A stretch of DNA of 8,935 nucleotides from contig DUIM01000160.1 of assembly GCA_013330355.1 (NCBI GenBank), forward strand, positions 1 to 8,935. The letters run 5' to 3'. Position 1 is the first letter of the stretch; every line of letters begins with the position of its first letter. The DNA comes from Methanosarcinales archaeon (GTDB lineage: Archaea > Halobacteriota > Methanosarcinia > Methanosarcinales > Methanocomedenaceae). This document shows, piece by piece, positions 7,092 to 8,935 of this stretch. The notes under the pieces were generated by a model. It saw only the letters and a program-made list of their open reading frames with translations. It was not told the origin of the DNA and searched no databases. Made by a program: the position numbers and the translations under genes.

Positions 7092-7898
7092 TCACTCAAT
7101 AATTATGCCCGCATATCCAACCACAGCAGATGTGTTACCAGTTACGTCACCACTGGTAGTATAGTTGAGCAGGGTACACTTTGAAGCACCCAGTGCTTTG
7201 GATGCCGTAAGCATTGCCGAGATGGGACCGTACCCGCAAACCGATGCGTTTCTTTCTGCCAGACGTTTGTAGAACCCATCCACATCTAGTTCCAAGACCG
7301 GTTCGATAAGATAGTTATCGGTCTTTTTTGCCACACTATCTTCCACGTAATGGCTAAAGTCACTGGAAGCGATGATAACGATCCTGTCATCGCTGTCCTT
7401 TATTGCCTGTGCCAGCTGGTTCCCTACTTCTGTGGCAGTCTCCTGGTCCTGTAATCCCATGCATATGGGGACAATACTGAATTCATGGGAAAAACGGTAC
7501 TGCAGGAAAGGTAGCTGGACCTCAATGGAATGTTCATACTGGTGTGCGCTCTCATCCAGGTCGATTATCCCACCAAGAAGTTGTTTCACCAGTTCTTTGT
7601 TGACAGGCACATCCCCAAATGGTGTATTCCATGTTTCCCTGGAGACAGCTACTACAGAGCCCAGTCCTGTATGGTTCGGACCCAGCAGCACGTATGTGTC
7701 AGCTTCCGGTAAAACAGAATAGACTTTAGCGGCAGTTGTACCGGAATAAGTATAACCCGCATGGGGTACCACAGCTCCGGTAACGTCCCTTACAACTCCA
7801 GTGGTATTAGTGAAACACCTTTTTAATTCCCTTTTAAGGTATTTCAAATCACTGGGGTAGAACTGTCCTGATACAGCTGTTCTCCTCAAATCCTGCAC
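7092..7898 (-). CDS. MEMO1 family protein (COG1355; extradiol dioxygenase-like fold)
   Basis: A 268-residue protein of the MEMO family, whose fold resembles class III extradiol dioxygenases. The human member binds redox metal, but the archaeal function is not established. Seen: RRTAVSGQFYP at the N-terminus (5-15), VPHAGYTYSG (44-53), LLGPNHTG (71-78), YEHSIEVQLPFLQ (121-133), ASSDFSHY (177-184) and SVCGYGPI (219-226). His46, His76 and Cys221 line up with the metal-site His/His/Cys of human MEMO1. The called start is GTG at 7898. GGCGGTG overlaps this GTG and lies 6 bases before an in-frame TTG at 7889, which would give MRRTAVSGQFYP, closer to the usual family N-terminus; the start is therefore uncertain by three codons. 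It lies 29 bases after rpsB and 12 before mvk. This position next to mevalonate kinase is widely conserved in euryarchaea and hints at a link to isoprenoid or membrane metabolism, which remains inference. Confidence 0.9.
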   Translation of the reverse strand: MQDLRRTAVSGQFYPSDLKYLKRELKRCFTNTTGVVRDVTGAVVPHAGYTYSGTTAAKVYSVLPEADTYVLLGPNHTGLGSVVAVSRETWNTPFGDVPVNKELVKQLLGGIIDLDESAHQYEHSIEVQLPFLQYRFSHEFSIVPICMGLQDQETATEVGNQLAQAIKDSDDRIVIIASSDFSHYVEDSVAKKTDNYLIEPVLELDVDGFYKRLAERNASVCGYGPISAMLTASKALGASKCTLLNYTTSGDVTGNTSAVVGYAGIIIE

Positions 7899-7902
7899 CG
7901 CC
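7896..7902 (-). promoter_or_regulatory. Shine-Dalgarno-like site overlapping the annotated GTG start of the MEMO gene
   Basis: GGCGGTG on the minus strand matches GGAGGTG at six of seven bases. Its last three bases are the GTG called as start, and a TTG follows 6 bases later in frame at 7889-7887. A Shine-Dalgarno cannot normally overlap its own start codon, so the site favours the TTG. No in-frame ATG exists upstream. Confidence 0.45.
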
Positions 7903-7927
7903 TTACATAGTATGTTATTGGAATTAC

Positions 7928-8542
7928 TTATAGTTCTGTTTCAAAATCCTCTAACTTGTAATTAAAGGGAATGCTTTTCAATTCAGTGGTCTGCCTGGCT
8001 ATCAGGTAATATACCAGTGAAAGGGCCTTTCGTCCCTTATTGTTTGTGGGGATTATCAGGTCCACGTTGGATGTGGAGTTGTTAGTATCACATAGTGCAA
8101 TAACCGGTATGCCGATACTCACTGCTTCCTTAACCGCCTGGTTATCTCCATGCGGGTCTGTTACCACCACAATATCCGGTTCCGTATATAAATCCAGGCT
8201 CGGATTCGTAAGTGTCCCTGGTATGAACCGGCCCACTATGGCCTTGGCACCGATGGTCTTTGCCAGCATCTGGACAGGATGATGCCCGTACTGTCTTGCA
8301 GATACGATCAATATCTTAGTGGGATCATATTTTGCAAGTAGTGCTGCTACCAATCGTATCCTTTCATCTGTGGACTGGATGTCCAGTACATAAAGCCCAT
8401 CTGTCCTAACCCTGTAGACAAACTTCATCATATCCTTTGTCTTCTGCTGGGTACCGATATGGATACCGGCTGCAAGGAATTCGTCCAGAGGAACTATGGA
8501 ATCGTAACCTGCGTCCTTTACTACTTCAATATCACTTTCCAT
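7928..8542 (-). CDS. rpsB: Small ribosomal subunit protein uS2 (archaeal S2)
   Basis: A 204-residue 30S ribosomal protein, normal for archaeal S2, which is shorter than bacterial S2. Seen: the N-terminal [12 protein letters not shown] (24-35), [15 protein letters not shown] (48-62), [11 protein letters not shown] (104-114), [18 protein letters not shown] (123-140), [11 protein letters not shown] (145-155) and [14 protein letters not shown] (161-174), all highly conserved in the uS2 family. A laminin-receptor-like eukaryotic extension is absent, as expected. The ATG at 8542 follows AAAGGTG (8548-8554) at 5 bases, fixing the start. It stands between rpoK (91 bases upstream) and the MEMO gene (29 bases downstream). 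In several other euryarchaea enolase separates rpoK from rpsB; here it does not. The AT-rich leader may carry a promoter of its own. Confidence 0.97.
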   Translation of the reverse strand: MESDIEVVKDAGYDSIVPLDEFLAAGIHIGTQQKTKDMMKFVYRVRTDGLYVLDIQSTDERIRLVAALLAKYDPTKILIVSARQYGHHPVQMLAKTIGAKAIVGRFIPGTLTNPSLDLYTEPDIVVVTDPHGDNQAVKEAVSIGIPVIALCDTNNSTSNVDLIIPTNNKGRKALSLVYYLIARQTTELKSIPFNYKLEDFETEL

Positions 8543-8547
8543 TTTTA

Positions 8548-8554
8548 CACCTTT
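8548..8554 (-). promoter_or_regulatory. Ribosome binding site of rpsB
   Basis: AAAGGTG on the minus strand, 5 bases before the ATG at 8542. It confirms the rpsB start. Confidence 0.75.
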
Positions 8555-8579
8555 GAAATTATATTATTGCTACTCAAAT

Positions 8580-8601
8580 ATTATTTAATTATTATTTAAT
8601 T
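8580..8601. repeat. Exact 11-bp tandem duplication in the rpoK-rpsB spacer
   Basis: ATTATTTAATT occurs twice in direct succession at 8580-8590 and 8591-8601 with no mismatch. On the minus strand the unit reads AATTAAATAAT, which resembles an archaeal TATA box, so the duplication could double a TATA element for rpsB about 40-60 bases before its start codon. The region is very AT-rich, so the promoter reading is tentative. Confidence 0.7.
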
Positions 8602-8616
8602 GTATTATTATCATCT

Positions 8617-8638
8617 AATATACTAATAATATACTAAT
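8617..8638. repeat. Second exact 11-bp tandem duplication, overlapping the rpoK stop
   Basis: AATATACTAAT occurs twice at 8617-8627 and 8628-8638 without mismatch. The right-hand copy includes the rpoK stop codon (8634-8636). The left-hand copy therefore repeats the end of rpoK outside the gene. Its unit length equals that of the neighbouring duplication at 8580-8601, but its sequence differs. Confidence 0.7.
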
Positions 8639-8825
8639 TTTGTTTCATTGCACTCAATCGTTTGACCGTTATAGGGATTGTTCCCATTTCAAGTTCCCTT
8701 AATGCAATATCAATTGGCTCGCCTGAGTCATCTTCCAGAAGCACAGGTGCTCCCATTGATATCTGCAAAGCACGTGCGCCGATAATGCGTGCACGTTCAT
8801 AACGGGTTAATTTATCTTCTTTCAA
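8634..8825 (-). CDS. rpoK: DNA-directed RNA polymerase subunit Rpo6 (subunit K, RPB6/omega homologue)
   Basis: A 63-residue protein, about the normal length of archaeal Rpo6, the small subunit that clamps the largest polymerase subunit and stabilises assembly; it is homologous to eukaryotic RPB6 and bacterial omega. Seen: [20 protein letters not shown] (6-25), the family core, then APVLL and [20 protein letters not shown] (37-56), which matches the conserved C-terminal half. The start is TTG at 8825. It is well supported because an in-frame TAA sits immediately upstream (8826-8828), GAGGTGG lies 5 bases before the TTG, and the next in-frame ATG falls deep inside the core at residue 24. In many euryarchaea rpoN (Rpo10) lies just upstream; here the remaining 110 bases to the window edge hold stops in all three minus frames and tandem repeats instead, so any rpoN must end beyond the edge. 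Confidence 0.95.
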   Translation of the reverse strand: MKEDKLTRYERARIIGARALQISMGAPVLLEDDSGEPIDIALRELEMGTIPITVKRLSAMKQN

Positions 8826-8830
8826 TTATT

Positions 8831-8837
8831 CCACCTC
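8831..8837 (-). promoter_or_regulatory. Strong ribosome binding site that decides the TTG start of rpoK
   Basis: GAGGTGG on the minus strand lies 5 bases before the TTG at 8825. Together with the TAA directly in front of the TTG it leaves no other reasonable start for Rpo6. Confidence 0.85.
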
Positions 8838-8849
8838 AAAAATAAACAG

Positions 8850-8927
8850 GAGTAACTGCATACTTTGAATGACAGTTTTAACTGATACGTTTAACTGATA
8901 CATTCAAGTTATTCGTTCAACTAATAC
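8850..8927. repeat. Degenerate 13-bp tandem repeat, about six units, upstream of rpoK
   Basis: Four units keep exact 13-bp phase: 8876-8888 (TTTTAACTGATAC), 8889-8901 (GTTTAACTGATAC), 8902-8914 (ATTCAAGTTATTC) and 8915-8927 (GTTCAACTAATAC). Units one and two match at 12 of 13 bases, two and four at 11 of 13, three and four at 9 of 13. Two weaker units can be read at 8864-8875 and 8850-8863 if one-base shifts are allowed. The array begins about 12 bases beyond the rpoK ribosome binding site and reaches nearly to the window edge. The unit length is not a multiple of three and the stretch has stops in all three minus frames, so it is not coding on that strand. Possible roles are repeated protein binding sites in the rpoK leader or a decayed minisatellite; which one is unknown. 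Confidence 0.7.
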
Positions 8928-8935
8928 CTTACACT

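Noticed and set aside
8850..8927. CRISPR array
   Set aside because: Units are 13 bp, directly adjacent and degenerate, without spacers; there are no cas genes.
8826..8935. C-terminus of rpoN (Rpo10) at the right edge
   Set aside because: All three minus-strand frames hit stops within about 35 bases of the edge and nothing resembles Rpo10, so the gene, if present, ends outside the window.

Overview
The window is archaeal, and most likely from the Methanosarcinales side of the Euryarchaeota (methanogens or their ANME-2/Methanoperedens-like relatives). The evidence is an archaeal RNA polymerase subunit Rpo6, an archaeal-type uS2, isopentenyl phosphate kinase with a type 2 IPP isomerase, an archaeal RNase J, a type I archaeal geranylgeranyl diphosphate synthase and an archaea-specific RecJ-like protein with DnaJ-type zinc fingers. 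The genus cannot be fixed from sequence reading alone. All nine genes lie on the minus strand, so transcription runs from high to low coordinates. No tRNA, rRNA, CRISPR array, transposon or integration site was seen, and no gene-free stretch exceeds about 110 bases.

In transcription order the layout is as follows. A 110-base non-coding stretch at the right edge (8826-8935) holds a degenerate 13-bp tandem repeat. Then come rpoK (Rpo6, TTG start), an AT-rich 91-base spacer with two exact 11-bp tandem duplications, rpsB (uS2), a MEMO-family gene, mevalonate kinase, isopentenyl phosphate kinase (start overlapping the kinase stop by 4 bases), type 2 IPP isomerase, RNase J, geranylgeranyl diphosphate synthase, and finally a long DHH phosphoesterase (COG1107 type) that runs off the left edge without a stop codon. 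Spacers within the run are short: 29, 12, -4, 48, 50, 30 and 65 bases from rpsB onward.

The four isoprenoid genes supply separate steps of archaeal membrane lipid synthesis: mevalonate to 5-phosphomevalonate, isopentenyl phosphate to IPP, IPP to DMAPP, and condensation to the C20 GGPP used for archaeol. The middle steps (dehydration and decarboxylation of phosphomevalonate in the archaeal pathway) and HMG-CoA synthase/reductase are not here. The flanking genes serve transcription (rpoK), translation (rpsB), RNA decay (RNase J) and probably DNA or RNA processing (RecJ-like). This is a known conserved archaeal gene neighbourhood rather than an accessory island. I found no convincing new multi-gene system. 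The least explained signals are the short tandem repeats around rpoK, the missing enolase gene between rpoK and rpsB, and the unassigned biochemical role of the MEMO and COG1107 proteins.
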